Positions 45,836-58,600 are shown, counted from the first letter of the stretch. The stretch is DNA of 64,000 bases from Aselliscus stoliczkanus (GCA_033961575.1 CM066727.1:119090434-119154433); one strand, 5' to 3'. Notes: a model not told the origin generated them from the letters alone. Program-made: numbers and translations.

Positions 45836-47554
45836 CATCTTTCCTCTCCCTGACACACACTCACACCTCAGAAAGATTATATTTAAATACCCTAGGGCAT
45901 TTCCAAATGCCAGTATTCATTTTGGGAGTACACTTGTCTCTCTTGCTTGGAACAGACTGAATTTTCCACTGACTCAGAGTTTTGAAGTTCTTCCGGCTAA
46001 GACAGGAATGAGAGCCTCTGGGGGACCAGCCACATGTCAGAATGCTATCAGCTTTCTGCTCTGAGGGTCGTGCTCACTGGAGCAGATCATTTGTTGAAGG
46101 ACTTATGGCCCTGTTTGGCCTGAGCAGCTCATGTTGGACTCGGTGGGGGGAAAGGGCGTTGGGAATGGAGAGACCAGGTGTAAAGTGAGAATGGATCCCC
46201 CTAAACTGATACTTACAGGCCATCAGAAATAGATCTGTTTCCTAGGCCTAGAGGAGAAGAACAGGGCATCAAAACCAATAAATCCCTGATGGAAAAATTA
46301 TAACTCTCACTCAATGTCTATGAATTAATCTGAATTTACTTTCCACTGGCAGTGAGAACTGAAGTCTCTCCTTTCTCAAGCCTGCCTACATATAAAGGCA
46401 GCCTTGAGCAGTTCCTCTTCTCTTCTGTGTATTTAGCTGTTCCATGAAATATCCTCGAAAGGGTTCAAAGACAGCCATTCCACAAGTGGACCTATAGCTT
46501 GAAATCCTCATTCCTGTGAGAGTTGACTTACTGACTTTAATTCACACTAAAGCGTGGATGACTAACCTAAGACTCCTTTCTTGCAAACAGGTTTATTAAA
46601 CAAGAAATATAGGAAAGTGAGAGAGAGAGAGTGAGGGAGACAGAGAGAGACAGAGAGAGAAGTTTGAGAGGGACTAGGGTGGAGGGAGGGGAAAATAAAG
46701 GGGATACTGGAGACTTTATAGCAGTGCTCAGAATTGGTTCCAATTAATTATCAAGAGGCAAGTGTTTAGCTTAATTATGCATTTCTTCCCATAAGTTTCT
46801 AGCATTCAGTTTTACCTGGATCTTGTATTGGTTGTTGAAAAGGTTCTTAGCAGGTAAAATGGGAAGGTAGCATGAGAGAGGGGAGGTCCTACAATGGATC
46901 TGAGTCACTGCTCAGAAGATGACGTTTCATCACCTTCCATGTAATTTCATCAGATGTCATTTCAAGCCAGAGTTAAAGGCTTTTCCCTTCTGCGTCACAG
47001 TAAACAAATCTTGGGAGAATTTTTTCTGACTGAGCACTTCCCCCAAGACACCGTTCTTTGAGGGGAATTTATTGGAAAAATTTGATGTTGATTTTTAGTC
47101 TGGCTACCGTTTGATTAATGTATGGGTCACTAAGCAAAAGGGCATAATATGTCACATGGTCCCCACATAAATATCACCTGATTTTAGCTGTTTGTGAGCT
47201 CCAAGGTCAAAAGGGGTTACTGCCAATGAAAAGTATCACTTCCAACACAGGATGTGCTGTACATATTACTGACATATACCACATTCATCAAGCAATTTGT
47301 GCAAGTTTTCATGAACTTTTTGGCAGGGACTGTGTAAACTTTGCAGTGACATTCACCTTGTACTTAGCTTAATGTTTTAGCTCCCCATGCAAGGAAGTGA
47401 AGAACATGGGAGAAAAGGGGCACACCTTGCCTTGTGAGGCTCTTCCCATGACACCTGGAAGGGAAGAGGTGGTCACTGGCCTCAAAGAGAGAAGAAAGAG
47501 TTTTGCTTAGGACCCTCTTCCTTTGGAAGGAGAGTGAGGCTCTAGCTTCAGATT
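45836..47554. other. Unique sequence with a GA tract
   Basis: 46617-46662 is a GA-rich repeat (GAGAGAGAGAG with CAGAGAGA variants). The stretch 46700-47400 has few signs of repeats and could include conserved non-coding sequence, but that cannot be told from one genome. Confidence 0.5.
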
Positions 47555-47725
47555 GTATGGAAGCAACGTGGAAAAATTACACTTCACTACTGGAAAAATA
47601 CTTTTCATTGTTTGTAAATTGGGAATAATAATGCCTTTTACACAGAATTAAGGAGTAATGAGCTAAGCTATGAAAAGTACCTAACATGATACCTGGCACC
47701 TGATAGCCATTCAGCTATTGTTTGT
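47555..47725 (+). repeat. MIR SINE, 3' part
   Basis: TTGTTTGTAAATTGGGAATA, ATGAGCTAAGCTATGAAAAG and CATGATACCTGGCACCTGAT fit the MIR core and tail. Confidence 0.75.
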
Positions 47726-47864
47726 TTCTTTCTGGCTGTCACCAGGTATGGCTGAAGACAGCACACAGTTCATGGTGACTTTGGGTACCAATATTCCAGC
47801 CTCGAGACCGATGGAATAATACACTGTATCTTTCAGTTTAAATGTTTAGCCTTCCTTTTTTCTT

Positions 47865-48260
47865 CCCTCCCTTCTTTCCTTCAGATTAATTAGTGTCTAC
47901 TATTAAGTAGTGTCTACTATGTCCCAAGCATGTGGTAAGTGCTGGGGACCTGAGGATGAATCAAACATGGAGCTCCCCATCCATGGAGGAGGTATCTATG
48001 AGCATCATCAACTCCAGAAGCACCTGTAGGGTGCTATTGTAACCAGGCACTGGGCCAACAGGACAGGCGCGATTCCTGCCCTCACAGAGCTCACTATTGA
48101 AAATGGACAATTATAATATAGATTAATAAGAGCAATAGAGTTCTTGTTATGAATGCAAAAAGGAGAGAACTCCACCTGGGTGAGTTGGGGAAGGCTTCCC
48201 AGGAGAGGTGACCTGGACACTTGGGGCACAGTGGGACAAAGCCCTAGAGGCAGAGGGGAC
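47865..48260 (+). repeat. Ancient interspersed repeat fragment, family not named
   Basis: TGTGGTAAGTGCTGGGGACC near 47931, CTGCCCTCACAGAGCTCACT near 48076 and GGAAGGCTTCCCAGGAGAGG near 48189 follow the same order as in the other members of this old family. Confidence 0.55.
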
Positions 48261-49419
48261 CCTGAAGGACCTGGAACGTGTGGGACTAGGAGTAGCTAGC
48301 TACATGTTGCTCTAGCTAGAAGTGATCCAGACTGAACATGTCGTTGGTCCACAGCAGCTGCCAGTGACTGGGGCAGGGTCTGGGGTGCCAATAGCTCTGG
48401 GGAGTATTGGGAAGTTGTTGTCGGTTAAGGATGTAACTGAAAATTAGATTTAATATGGCTGCTGGAAAATTGGGCAACAAAGTAGTTTTTATCATTCATC
48501 CATTTAGTCCACAAATGTTTTTTTGAGTACCTACTATGTGCCAGAGACTGTGCTGGCTGGAGTACAGAGAAGAGCAAGGACCTTGGTTTCCATCTAGTGG
48601 GCTTTGAGTTTTGGGGGGAATTTCCCTAAGGCAACAGTTCTCAAGAGTGTTATGGGTACCCCTAGGTGCTCAAGGTGGTTTGAAGTGGTGCAAAGATGAA
48701 CACTTTTAATTTATGAGTTGGCACTGTTTAAGATGAGCCTAAATAAAACTGAGTCTCTTTAAAAAACAATATGAAGTAAAAATAATATAAGTGATAGGCA
48801 GGCATGGCAAAAATTGGGAGGATGGGATACAAAGGACTGAAATTTGGGAAATACTCTATTAGGAAAATCTGAATAATTTAAGGATAAAAAGCATACCAAT
48901 TTAGAGATACAGTGCCTTTTCCTTTGACTAATCCCCAAAACCTCACATTTTAGGTTGCTGTATTTTTTTTACCCCCTACAACAATCGATTAAGCAATATG
49001 CAAAATTAAGGACTTGGTGAATGGGTGTCAGTGCTCAGACCAACCAAGGGATTCATGAGGTCGCCCCCAGTGAGAGTGTGCACCCTCAGTTCTGTCCACA
49101 CACTCTTTTCTCCCTCCAGGCTCTCGCCAGTTCCTTTGGCCTTGGCAGTGTCTCTAAGAGGTAAACAGGAAGATGTGGGAATGTGGGGGGTGGCCCAGCA
49201 TGGCACACGCAGGAGAGACAGTGCAGGGCAGTAGAAAGAATCCAGCAATTAGAATCAGAAGATAAATGTTCAAACTGTAGTTTGCAACTGACTTTATGTG
49301 AATATCAGTGAATCAGTTTTCTTCTTTCAAAAATGGAGATAATAATATCTCCTCCACCATATAGAGTTGATCTGGGGGTTATATGAAATAATATATAGGA
49401 CAGATTTTTTTTTTAATAG
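48261..49419. other. Mostly unique, with a small ancient-repeat piece
   Basis: 48515-48600 (GAGTACCTACTATGTGCCAG) is another start of the ancient repeat. 48630-48860 could be a diverged hAT-type element (left end AACAGTTCTCAAGAG, right end TTTGGGAAATACTC) but the support is weak. Confidence 0.4.
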
Positions 49420-49605
49420 ACTTAATTTTTAAAGAGCATTTTTAGGTTTACAGAGAAATAGCTCAGAAAGTACAGAGAGTTTGCCCCTCCCAGTTTCCTC
49501 TGTAATTAACACCCTCTATTAGTGGGGTACATTTTTTACAATTGATGAGCCAATATTGATACATTATTATTAATTAGTTCATTGTTTATATCAGGGTTCA
49601 CTCTT
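49420..49605 (-). repeat. Old L1 antisense fragment
   Basis: TTTTTAGGTTTACAGAGAAA, TACAATTGATGAGCCAATAT and TCAGGGTTCACTCTT are reverse-complement blocks of old L1 3' sequence. Confidence 0.65.
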
Positions 49606-52137
49606 TTAATTTTTATTAAAATATAGCTAACATATAATAGTATATTAGTTTCAAGTGTACACCAAATTACTCACCATTTATATACCTAAAGAAGTGATCA
49701 CCAGAAGTCCAGCAACCATCAGACACCATACTATGCTATCACAATATTATTGACTATACTCCCCATGTTGTACATTATACCCCCATGACTTGTTTGTTTT
49801 ATACCTGGAAATTTGGACCACTTATTGCCCATCATCTTCCTGCCTTTTAATTTTTCAACTACATTTGACATTCAGGATTATTTTATATTAATTTCACATG
49901 TACAGAATAATGGTTAGACATTTGTATAATTTAAGAAGTGATCCCTCTAACTAGTCTAGTATCCACTTGACACTATACATAGTTATTACAGTATCATTGA
50001 CTCTATTCCTTATGTTTTACTTTACATCCCCATGACTATTTTGTAACTACCAATTTGTACTTCTTAATCCCTTCACTTTTTCACCCTGTCCCCCAAGGCC
50101 CATTCCATCTGTCACCCTAATAAATCTAGTACCCACCTGACACTATACATAGTTATAACAGTGATATTGACCATATTCCTTATGCTATACCCTACAACCC
50201 CATAACTACTTTGTAACAACCAATTTGTACTTCTTAATCCCTTCCCCTTCTCATTTACCCCAACCCCTTCCTGTCTGGCAACCATCAAAATGTTCTCTGT
50301 ATCTAAGAGTTTGTTTTTGTTTTGTTTGTTGATTTTGTTCTTTAGATTCCACATTTAAGCAAAATCACATCACATCTGTCTTTCTCTGTCTGACACTCCA
50401 CTCAGCACAGTACCCTCCAGGTCCATCCATGCTGCCACAGATGGCAAGAACCCATTCCCTTCCCTGAGCCTGAGCAGTATTCCACTGTATATATGTATGA
50501 CCACTTCTTTATCCATTTTTCCATCGACAGACACAAAGACTCCCTCCACATCTTGGCCATTGTAAACAATGCTGCAGTGAAAATATGGATACACATGTCC
50601 CCTCAAAGTAGCATGTTGGATTTCTTCAGATAAATACCCAGTAGTAGGATTACTGGGTTTTCCTTTGTCTCTTGATATAGCCTTTGTTTTAAAGTCCATT
50701 TTATCTGGAATAAGCCTTGCTACCTAATTTTTTTTCATTTCTATTTTCATGAAATATCTTTTTCCCATCCCTTTACTTTCAGTCTAAATGTGTCTTTTAA
50801 TCTGAAGTGAGTCTTTTGTAGACAGCATATGTAAGGGTCTTGTTTTCTTATCCATTCAGCTACCCTATCTTTTGATTGGAGCATGTAATGCATTCACACT
50901 GAAATTGTTGATAGATATGTAGATATGTAGTTATTGCCATTTTATTATTCATATTTTAAATATTTTTTTCAATCTTAAAGAAGTCCCTCTAAGATTCCTT
51001 GTAATACTGGTTTGATGGTGGGAAACTCCTTTAACTTTCTCTTATCTGGGAAGTTCTTTATCTGTTCTTGGATTCTAAATGGTAACTATGCTGTATAGAG
51101 TAATTTTGGTTTTAGGTCTTTTCTTTTTATCACTTTGAACATTTCCTGACAATCCCTTCTGACCTGTGAAGTTTATGTTGAGAAATCAGCCTACAACCGT
51201 ATGGGAGCTCCCTTGTAGGTGACCACCTGCTTTTCTCTTACTGCTTTTAACATTCTCTCTTTGTCTTTAACCTTTGGCATTTTAATTATGATGTGTTTTG
51301 GTGTGGGCCTGTTTGGGTTAATCTTGTTTGGGACGCTCTGTGCTTCCTGGGCTATTTACTTCCTTCATGAGGTTAGGGAAGTTTTCAGTCATTATTTCTT
51401 CAAATAGGTTTTCAATTCCTTGCTCTCTCTCTCTTCTGTTTCTGGTACCACCATGATGCAAATGTTGGTATTCTTGATGTTAGATGTTATCCCAGGAGCC
51501 CCATAAACTATCCTCATTTTTTTAAATTTATTTTTTTTCTTTTTTCTGTTCTGTTTGTGTGTTTTCTGTTATCTTATCTTCCAAATAGCTGATTCAGTCC
51601 TCTGCTTCATCTAATCTGCTGTTGATTCCATCTAATATATTCTTCATTTCAGTTATTGTATTCTTTGTTTCTGACTGGTTCTTTTTTATGTCTTCTCTCT
51701 CCATTTTTTGTGTTTTGTATCTCTTTGTTGAAGTTCTTCCTGAGACCACTGAGCATCCTCATAACCAGTATTTGGAATTCTGCATCTGGTAGTTTGCTTG
51801 TCTCCATTTTGTTTAGTTCTTTTACTAAAACTTTATTCTGTTTTTTCTTTTGTTTTGTTTTGAATTTTAGTTTGGACATGTTTCTTTGTCTTGCCATTTT
51901 GGCTGCCTCCCTGTGTTTGTTTCTATGTATTAGATAGGGCTGCCATGTCTCCCGGTCTTAGTAGAGTGGCCTTATATAGTAGTTGTGCTGTGAGGCCCAA
52001 TGGTACAGCCTCCTTGGTTACCTGAGCTGATGCTCCAGTTGTGTCCCTTGTGTGGGCTGTGTGTGCCTTCTTGTTGTAGTTGAGCCTTGATTGCTGTTTG
52101 CACATCAATAGGATGAATTGACCCTCTCCCTCTCCTT
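49606..52137 (-). repeat. L1 antisense, internally deleted: 3' end, ORF2 start, ORF1, 5' region
   Basis: From left (L1 3' side) to right (5' side): 49606-50650 is the L1 3' end, with a local duplication of the CTGACACTATACATAGTTAT type (49966 and 50137); 50660-50970 matches the antisense start of ORF2 (endonuclease region, TTTTGATTGGAGCATGTAAT near 50870); 50980-51940 matches antisense ORF1 (RNA-binding and coiled-coil parts, TTTTCAGTCATTATTTCTTC near 51379, TAATCTGCTGTTGATTCC near 51611); 51940-52137 looks like L1 5' leader. Most of ORF2, including reverse transcriptase, is gone at about 50655. The 62- to 93-codon frames here are shadows or ORF1 remnants. Confidence 0.8.
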
Positions 52138-53380
52138 AAATTCCTGGCAACCACTGATCTTTTTACTATCTCCACAGTTTTGCCTTTTCCAGAATATTAT
52201 ATAGTTGGGAATTACACATAATTAACCTTTTCAGATTGGCTTCTTTTGCTTAACAATATGCATTTAAGGTTCCTTCATGTTTTTATCATGGTTTGACAGC
52301 TCATTTCTTTTTTTTTTTTATCACCAAATAATATTCTGTTGTCTGAATGTACAGCAGCTTTTTTTACCTATTCAGCTGTTGAGGGACAGTTTGATCGTTC
52401 CCAATTTTGGCAATTATGAATAAAGCTGCTAGAAACATTCAGGTGCAGGTTTTTGTGTGGATTTAAATTCTCGGTTGGTTTGGGTAAATACCTAGGATTT
52501 GCTGGGTTGTATGATAATCGTGTTTAGCTTTGTAAGAAATTGCCAAACTGTCTTTCAAAGTGCCACTTTCTCTCCAACCCGCAATGAATGAGAGTTCCTG
52601 TTGTTCCACATCCTTGTCAGCATTTGGTGTTGTCAGTATTTTGGATTTTAGCTATTCTGATAAGTGTGTGGTGGTATCTCTCCCATTTTAAGTTGCAATT
52701 ACCTAATGACATGATATTGATCATATTTCCATGTGCTTTTTTTTTTTGCCATCTGTATGTTTTCTTTCTTGAGGTATCTGTTCAGATTTCTTACCCATTT
52801 TTAAATTAGGTATTTGTTTCTTATTGTAGAGTTTCTTTTTATAGTTTGGATATCAGTCCTTTATTAGATGTATTTTACAAATATTTTCTCCCAGTCTGTG
52901 GCTTTAAAAAAAATGTCTCTTTTTGTAGAGCAGAAGTTTTTAATTTTAGTGAAGTTCAACCTATTAATTTTTTTCTTTCATGGTGTTGTATCTAAAAAGT
53001 CACCACCAAACCCAAGGTCATCTAGGTTTTCCTCCTATGTTATCTTCTAAAAGTTTTATGGTTTTGTGTTTTGCATTTAGGTCTATGATTTATTTTGAGT
53101 TACTTTTTGTGAAAGTTGTGAGGCCTTTGCTTAGATTCATTTTCTTTCTTCTTCTTCTATTTTACATGTGGCTATCCAGCACCATTAGTTGAAAAGACTT
53201 TCCTTTTTCCATGGAATTGACTTTGCTCCTTTGTTGAAGATCAGTTGACTGTATATGTGTTAGTCTATTTCTGGGATCTCTATTCTGTTCCATTAGTCTC
53301 TTTGTCTAGTCTTTTACCAGTACCACACTGTTTGATCACTATAAAGCTTTTTAACACCATCAAGCCTTATACCCATAGGA
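52138..53380 (-). repeat. Older L1 antisense fragment, ORF2 3' region
   Basis: GGCAATTATGAATAAAGCTG near 52409, CACATCCTTGTCAGCATTTG near 52608, TTCTGATAAGTGTGTGGTGG near 52653, TTTGTTGAAGATCAGTTGAC near 53229 and GTACCACACTGTTTGATCAC near 53320 are reversed L1 ORF2 landmarks in the proper order. Heavily decayed. Confidence 0.85.
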
Positions 53381-53814
53381 GGCACTATTACTTGTCACTA
53401 TTATAGTGGTGTCATTATTATAGCCATGGTATGGTGGGCATGTCCCTCAGCTCTTATTCTTGCCCTGTTGTGTGTGAATTGGGGAATAAGATTTATTTCT
53501 GTGAAGAGGAAGAGCCAAAGCTACAAGGCCAAGTATTTCCAAGGGGATGGCAGACTTGATCTGTTCCTTTTTGTTATGTTGGAGGACAGGAGTTGTTCGA
53601 AATATCTGTTTGATTATGTCTTGCTCTTTTTGACTGTAAAGATCAAATTGCAACAGTTTTGCTACTGGCAACTCAAACATTATGTGTTCCATTTTTTAAT
53701 GTTATTATTTTCATGCTTATTCTGGACAGCAGAATTTTTTTCTTTTTACTGCTCAGTTTAGACACACCTGGTGATTGCCCATTATAACTCTAGCTGACAT
53801 TTAGACTGTGCTTT
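53381..53814. other. Unique sequence, no feature recognised
   Basis: The 111-codon + frame (53426-53761) and the 81-codon - frame overlap completely. Neither has a recognisable domain. Confidence 0.5.
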
Positions 53815-54005
53815 TGCAGTGGTTCTCAAAGTGTGGTCCCCAAGCAGCTATATCAGCATCCCCTGCCTGGGAAGTTATTAGAAATGCAAATTCTCAGGCC
53901 CTTCTCCTGACCTAATGAATGGATCCCCCGAGGGTAAGGCCAGTAACCTGCATTTTCATAGGCTCTCCATGTGATGCTGAAACACACTCAAGTTTGAGGA
54001 CCACT
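53815..54005 (+). repeat. MER5A-type hAT-Charlie element
   Basis: CAGTGGTTCTCAAAGTGTGG at the left end and AGTTTGAGGACCACTA at the right end are the two inverted termini, with AGAAATGCAAATTCTCAGGC inside. Complete but diverged. Confidence 0.92.
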
Positions 54006-55014
54006 AATATTGAGTTAGTGAGTTTTTTATTCATTTAGCAACATTCTTACATGCATTCTCTCAGATGTCATATTGACCTATTTCCACTTTAGAACTGGAG
54101 GAATGGAGGCTTAGAAATGTGATGGGGGAGGTTCCAGAACCAGGGCTTTCTGGGAGATCCTATGGTTTTTCCTCTGCAACAAAGCATTTCAGAGCACACA
54201 GGATGCCCAGCCTCTGCTGGCATGCCAGAAGTAGCCTAGAGCACTGCTCAGAACACTTCCCACAGCCTCACAAAGGAGAGTATCACTAGTCAGGCTATTG
54301 AGTGACATCTGTTTGACAGCCCACCTCATCTACTACCTGGTGCCCTGGCTTGGGGGATCTCTCTCTCCCTTCTCAATCTCTCTTCCTCTCTCTCAGCAGT
54401 TGGAGCTGTCAAAATCAGCCGAGTCTCTGCCGCTGCCTGTCTTGGGAGTGGAACTGTGTGGTCTCAGAACAGTGTGTAAGTGAAATGACCTCCTCTTGGA
54501 AACTGGCTCTCTGTAGGTTCAAGGTCTCTGGAGATTGCCACCTAGGGCTTGGGGCAATGCCTTGCCTGTTTATTTAGGGTGTAGGCTTGGAGTTGGGACA
54601 GGAGTTTTATGGGCTTGGAGTCCGGAAAGGAGTTTTGTGAAAGAGAAGGAATTTTGTTGAATTTGTGGCCATGTATTGATTCTTTTGAGAATGTTAAGGG
54701 GTGTGATTAGAGATACCTATAATGAGGAAAAAATATCACTTTTAGTGAAGTAAATGTAAGTTCATTTTCATTTGTAAATAGATTTCTTCCATTTATTGGT
54801 ACTCCATCCATAAATTACATACATATGCCTACAGATTCAGAATCATTTTTTATTAACAATCTATGTTGCTGTCTTTCAAGGAGGCAAAAAAACCTTAGAA
54901 TCTGCCAGTGTGGTGGTAGGTTGTGGAACCATAAACAGGGTAGGTGTGGCCCTCTGTGAGTTAGCTGATAATTACTGATGGGCAGCACATGCCCCCAATC
55001 TGTGGGGTGTGCGC
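54006..55014. other. Unique sequence, no gene seen
   Basis: A TC-rich patch lies at 54355-54395. No named repeat or exon. Confidence 0.5.
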
Positions 55015-55062
55015 AGGTGTGCATGTACACGCACACAAGCACACACACGCACACGCACACTA
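55015..55062. repeat. CA-rich imperfect microsatellite
   Basis: CA units with G interruptions (CACACGCACACG). It borders the SINE at 55073. Confidence 0.9.
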
Positions 55063-55540
55063 CCCTTTATGTCTTTTTTTTTTTTAAGATTTTATTGGGG
55101 AATTGGGGGAGGGAAACAGCGTTGGGGAATCATAGAAGGGGAACAGGCAAGTTGCTGTCCTTTTTTGTTCTTCAGTATAGTTGTGGAGGACGTCGCTTCA
55201 CTGGCTCATGTTGGTATTGTCATTGCGCTCTTCCCGGATGAGGCAGATAGGTCGCCGGCCTCTGGATGGTCGCTCACCGTGGCTATTGGCAACTCACGCT
55301 GGCTGCCAGCCGCTCACGCTGGCTACCGGCCACTCACTGTAGCCTATGGCAGCCCACTGCAGCAGGGGCTACAGCCTACACTGTCGTCTGGACTCACACA
55401 GCCCAGCTCCAGGTGGAGCTATTGTTAGCTGTAGAGGGCAGTGTCACTGGCCCTCATATGTGGGATCCGAACCGGGGCCGCTGGCATCCCAAGCCAGCTC
55501 TTAACCCATGCGCCACTCGGCCGGCCCCCCTTATGTCTTT
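55063..55540 (-). repeat. Long-form SINE, full length, with target duplications
   Basis: The element is about 55075-55526. The minus strand starts GGGGCCGGCCGAGTGGCGCA, GGTTAAGAGCTGGCTTGGGA, GGTTCGGATCCCACATATGA. The body has an extra CTGGC/CGCTCAC unit relative to the copy at 29420. Target duplications are CCCTTTATGTCTTTTT and CCCTTATGTCTTTTT. The 139-codon frame at 55009-55428 is CA repeat plus SINE. Confidence 0.93.
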
Positions 55541-56029
55541 TTAACTTCCAAAAGTCTTTTAGACATATAAAATTTGCCTTAGGCTAAAGTTTAAGATAAA
55601 AATTCAAATACCAGATGAAATCCATTCAGGCAGCTTGATGGTTTAAAGCAAGGGTGAACTGCCTGCTTTTTGAAAAGCTTATTTCAGGTACTAAAGCCAA
55701 CTGGGCAAAAGAAGACCTTTTCTCCCTACTGGACAGGAAACAAAACTACACATATTAAATAGTATTTCAAAGGTGCTTTCACTGCTTGGGAAAAATGCCC
55801 TAGACACCCAGGCTATTTGTGGGAAGACTGAACACATGGTCAAATGTGAATTAAGCAAGACCATGGTGAAGTTGACTGAAAAAGAGTCAGCAGGACTTTG
55901 TGACCCATTCATTCCCCTAACAAAACATCTTCCTTCCTACTAAAAGATCTCTTTTTTCTCGCTTGTAACCTTGGGAAGTCTATAAAGGACAGTGTCCTTC
56001 ATTTGTGATTATCTCATCTCTAAAAAAAA
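55541..56029. other. Unique sequence, no feature recognised
   Basis: No gene or repeat was named. Confidence 0.5.
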
Positions 56030-56695
56030 TGCCTTGCCCTCATATATTGCTGGTGGGGATGTAAAATGGTACACCCATTATGGAAAAAGCTTGGTGATTC
56101 CTCAATAAGTTAAACACAAAGTTATGTGTGTTTATGACCCAGAATGTTCCACTCCTAGATATATAATTTAGGATAATTGAAAACATATGTTCATATAAAA
56201 ACTTACAAATATTCATAGCAAAATTATTCATAATAACACAAAGTAGAAACAATCCAAATGTCTATCAACTGAGGAAAAGATAAACAAAACATTATATCCA
56301 TACAATGGAGTATTATTCAACCATAAAAAGGAATGAAGTAGTGATACACGGTGCAACATAGATGAACCTTGAAAACATACTAAGCGAAAGAAGCCAGAAA
56401 CAAAGGGCTGCATACTGTATGATTCTATTTATATGAAATATTCAGAATAGGCAAATCCATGGAGAGAGAATGTAGTTAGTGGTTGCCAGGTCCTGGTGGG
56501 AGAGGAGAAATGGAGAATGATTGCTAATGGGCATGTGCTTTCTTTTTGGGGTGGTGAAAATATTCTGGAATTAGATAGTGATGATGGTTGCATAACCTAG
56601 TGAAGATGTTAAAAACCACTGAATCATACACTTTAAAATGTTGACTTTTGTGGTATGTGAATTATATCCCAACTAAAAAATAAAATGCCTAAACA
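56030..56695 (+). repeat. Old L1 3' end, sense
   Basis: ATTGCTGGTGGGGATGTAAA, ATCCATACAATGGAGTATTA, GAAGCCAGAAACAAAGGGCT and CACTTTAAAATGTTGACTTT appear in L1 order, ending in an AAATAAAA tail. It covers the ORF2 3' end and the 3'UTR. Confidence 0.88.
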
Positions 56696-57684
56696 AGACT
56701 CTACTGTTTCTTCAATTTTTTTCTCATAGATTGAGTATTGAGTTAGCTAAGTCGAATGCTTCTTGACTTGTGCTTCTGGTGGTGTTCACTGAGCTGAGTG
56801 CTCTCTTTTCTGTTTTGGATGTGCTGTGTGATATCAAGTGCTGGAACTGGAAGAGCAGATAATAAGAACCTAGAGGAACATGGGAAAGGAATGAGAAGTT
56901 GGATGGGTCTGCTGTCTTTTGGGAAGAGCTGTACTCTGCCTATTTACTCAGTGAACAAGTATTCATGGAGCCCTTTCATGGGCTAAATGTTGTGTGATTA
57001 TTAACAGAAGTAGGACCAAGACTGTGTCTTCATGAAGTTCAAGTTAAGACAGATGTGATAAGCAAAAGGTTATAATTCAAAGCAATTTACCTATCAAAGG
57101 AATGTACAAGAAATTCTGGATGATATGAAAACTTGTGGAAGAGATGGGGAGAGAAGATAATGTCTTCCTGGCTTTTACAACAGGAGCAAAGGGACAGAAG
57201 TAGGAATGATGATGTGTTTGGGTCAGACAGGGAAGGGCCAGAGTTTTGTTGACATCCTTAAAGAAAGTAATTGTTCAACTCTTTTCTTTTGTAAAAATTA
57301 TTTCTAAAGATTTTATATGCATTGGCAAAAATTTTCAACAGTACAAAAGGAAATATGTGGGTTATAATCTCCCTGACACTTTTCCTTCTAATTGTCCTTT
57401 GCACATAGATGGAATTATCTCCAAATAGTCTTCTCTTTTAATAGATCTTATGTATCCTCTTTGTTTTATTTTTGATAAATAGAGTCTTCATTGTCAAGAC
57501 TAGATGGCAGAGAGTTAGAATAAAATTTTTTGAATGGAATATTATAAACTGGTTGGTTTTATTAAATTTAATTTAATTCAATTCAGTTCAATTCAGATCA
57601 GTTGGCTTCAACTAACTCTATTATCTTTACCTGTGGCAGGCATTTAATGCCAATTAATTGATTTTAGTGACTTAAATATTTTTT
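56696..57684. other. Mostly unique, with an ancient-repeat fragment
   Basis: 56945-57240 resembles the ancient family seen at 30170 (GAACAAGTATTCATGGAGCC, ATGAAGTTCAAGTTAAGAC). The rest is AT-rich and unassigned, with an AATTCAATTCAGTT stretch near 57575. Confidence 0.45.
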
Positions 57685-58600
57685 TCAGTTTCTATTCATT
57701 CATTCAATCATTCTTTCAATTAATAAATATTTCCTGAGTCTCTTACCAAGTGTCAGCCTCTGTTCTAAGTCTTGGGGATATGTGATAAATAAGATAAACA
57801 TTCTTGTGTCTATGCTCAGAGAGCTCATTGGGGGATACAAAAGATAAGAAAGTACATAAGTAAACAAGAAAAGGAGTTGGTTATAAGAGCTATGACTACA
57901 ACTTTCAAAAGGGTGAAGAGATAGAAAATGGGATTCAAGTGAGTTACTCTATATTATCTAGTCTTTGAAGATGTGATATTTCAGTTAAGACCTGAAAAAC
58001 AAGACGGAGCAATGATGCAACTCTCAGGGAGAGCGCAGTGAATGCAAAAGACCTACAGTGGCAACCAGTTGGGCACACTGAAAGAAAAAGAAGGCAAGGA
58101 TGCTGGAGCTCAAAGTGGGAACGGAGAGTGAGTGGGCTTGTATTAATTAGTTAGGGCTGCCTTAACAAAGAGCGACAGCCTGGGTGGCTTAAACAATAGA
58201 AATTTATTTTCTCATGGTTCTGAAGGCTAGAAGTCCAAGATCAAGGCATCGGCAGGTTTGATTTCTTCTCAGGCCTCTCCTTAGTTGCCTTAGATGGTCA
58301 CTTTCTCTCCCTGTCTTCATATAATCTTTCCTCTTTGCATGTCTGTGCTTCAATCTCTTCTTCTAAGAACACCACTCATATTGGATTAGGGCCCACTCAT
58401 ACTTTAACTACTCTATCTCTAAATACAATCACATTCTGAGGTGTTGGGGGTTAAGGTTTCAACGTATCAATTTTGGGGGGATACCATTCAGCCCATATCA
58501 AGGCTGGTAAGGTCTGAGCAGGGGCCAGATTGTGGAAGGTGTTGTTGGCTGGGGTAAGAAGTTATATTGAGGAGTGATTAAAAGCCACTGGAGGGTTATA
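57685..58600 (+). repeat. Ancient interspersed repeat split by a MaLR LTR
   Basis: Left piece 57685-58140: TTCATTCATTCAATCATTCT, GTGTCAGCCTCTGTTCTAAG, CAGAGAGCTCATTGGGGGAT, CAGTTAAGACCTGAAAAACA. Right piece 58501-58600: TGAGCAGGGGCCAGATTGTG and AAAGCCACTGGAGGGTTATA. Removal of the LTR joins them in the family's order. Confidence 0.65.
58141..58500 (-). repeat. MaLR LTR of the MLT1 group, antisense
   Basis: On the minus strand it starts TGATATGGGCTGAATGGTAT, has CAGAATGTGATTGTATTTAG, GGGCCCTAATCCAATATGAG and AAGTCTAGC-like and AAGCCACCCAGGCTGTCGCT blocks near the end. A solo LTR inside the ancient repeat. Confidence 0.75.

Noticed and set aside
53426..53761. 111-codon plus frame fully overlapped by a minus frame
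   Set aside because: No motif, and it follows directly on an antisense L1. Chance frame.
55009..55544. 139- and 92-codon frames, similar to proteins at 17074-17397, 29509-29925 and 42069-42350
   Set aside because: The similarity is because all are copies of the same SINE; no conserved gene family is involved.
12281..58500. LTRs as possible intact endogenous retroviruses
   Set aside because: Only solo or partial LTRs (12281, 28375, 40305, 58141) were seen, with no gag, pol or env sequence between any pair.
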